The position numbers were made by a program, and so were the translations under genes. The notes beneath the pieces are model-generated. The model did no database searches, had not been told where the DNA came from, and worked only from the letters and a program-made list of their open reading frames with translations. Positions 5,915 to 5,963 of a DNA stretch of 5,963 nucleotides are shown here, piece after piece. This stretch comes from Caryophanales bacterium UBA1427 (GTDB lineage: Bacteria; Bacillota_I; Bacilli_A; ML615J-28; CAG-313): the NCBI GenBank assembly GCA_002329485.1, contig DCTZ01000008.1, forward strand, positions 1-5,963, read 5' to 3'. Numbering within the stretch: the stretch's first letter is position 1; each line of letters starts with the position of its first letter.

Positions 5915-5943
5915 ATTATACCAAAAATGACGACGCTAAGCAA
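5915..5943 (-). promoter_or_regulatory. thyA operon promoter (extended -10)
   Basis: On the - strand, TATAAT (5915-5920) is preceded by TGG (5921-5923), an extended -10. At 17-bp spacing the -35 position is TTGCTT (5938-5943), matching three of six consensus bases. The predicted start of transcription is near 5908, giving a leader of about 20 nt. That is too short to hold a riboswitch. Confidence 0.8.
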
Positions 5944-5963
5944 TCAAAACACTAAACCTTTAA

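Noticed and set aside
5887..5963. Possible riboswitch or leader control upstream of thyA
   Set aside because: The predicted leader is only about 20 nt, too short for a folate or other known riboswitch.

Overview
The window looks like ordinary chromosomal housekeeping DNA from a Bacillota-type (low- to moderate-GC Gram-positive) bacterium. Supporting signs are AAGGAG/GGAGG-like ribosome binding sites, extended -10 promoters, hairpin-plus-T-run terminators, a pyrimidine nucleoside phosphorylase with Gram-positive Pdp features, and an adjacent thyA-dfrA pair. Every tryptophan codon I checked is TGG, and all reading frames have expected family lengths under the standard bacterial code, so there is no sign of Mollicutes-type TGA recoding. 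An Erysipelotrichia-like or Mollicutes-related Bacillota lineage is possible, but this is only a guess.

Layout, left to right. Positions 1-67 hold the 3' part of a tRNA-Leu(CAA) on the + strand, followed by a strong terminator (89-120). The T-run of that terminator runs into the promoter of pepT (179-1396, +), a complete M20-family tripeptidase. A terminator hairpin at 1404-1441 separates pepT from everything to its right, all of which is on the - strand.

The - strand holds two transcription units. The upstream one (5943 down to 3632) is thyA-dfrA-plsC. Its genes overlap by 1 nt (TAATG) and 4 nt (ATGA), and it ends in a terminator whose loop contains the plsC stop codon. ThyA makes dTMP and releases dihydrofolate, DHFR regenerates tetrahydrofolate, and PlsC acylates lysophosphatidate in membrane lipid synthesis. 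The downstream unit (3605 down to about 1404) is pdp followed 25 nt later by an MgtC/SapB-family membrane protein gene. It has its own good promoter, and pdp starts with TTG. Pdp phosphorolyses pyrimidine nucleosides, so thymidylate synthesis and pyrimidine nucleoside salvage lie next to each other but under separate promoters.

The three clear promoters (pepT, pdp, thyA) share the identical 9-mer TGGTATAAT. I found no mobile element, CRISPR array, phage gene, toxin-antitoxin pair or defence system. There is no convincing new biological system here; the findings below are modest points of gene organisation and residue-level oddities. No non-coding stretch exceeds 300 bases: the longest are 68-178 (terminator and promoter) and 3523-3650 (terminator and promoter).
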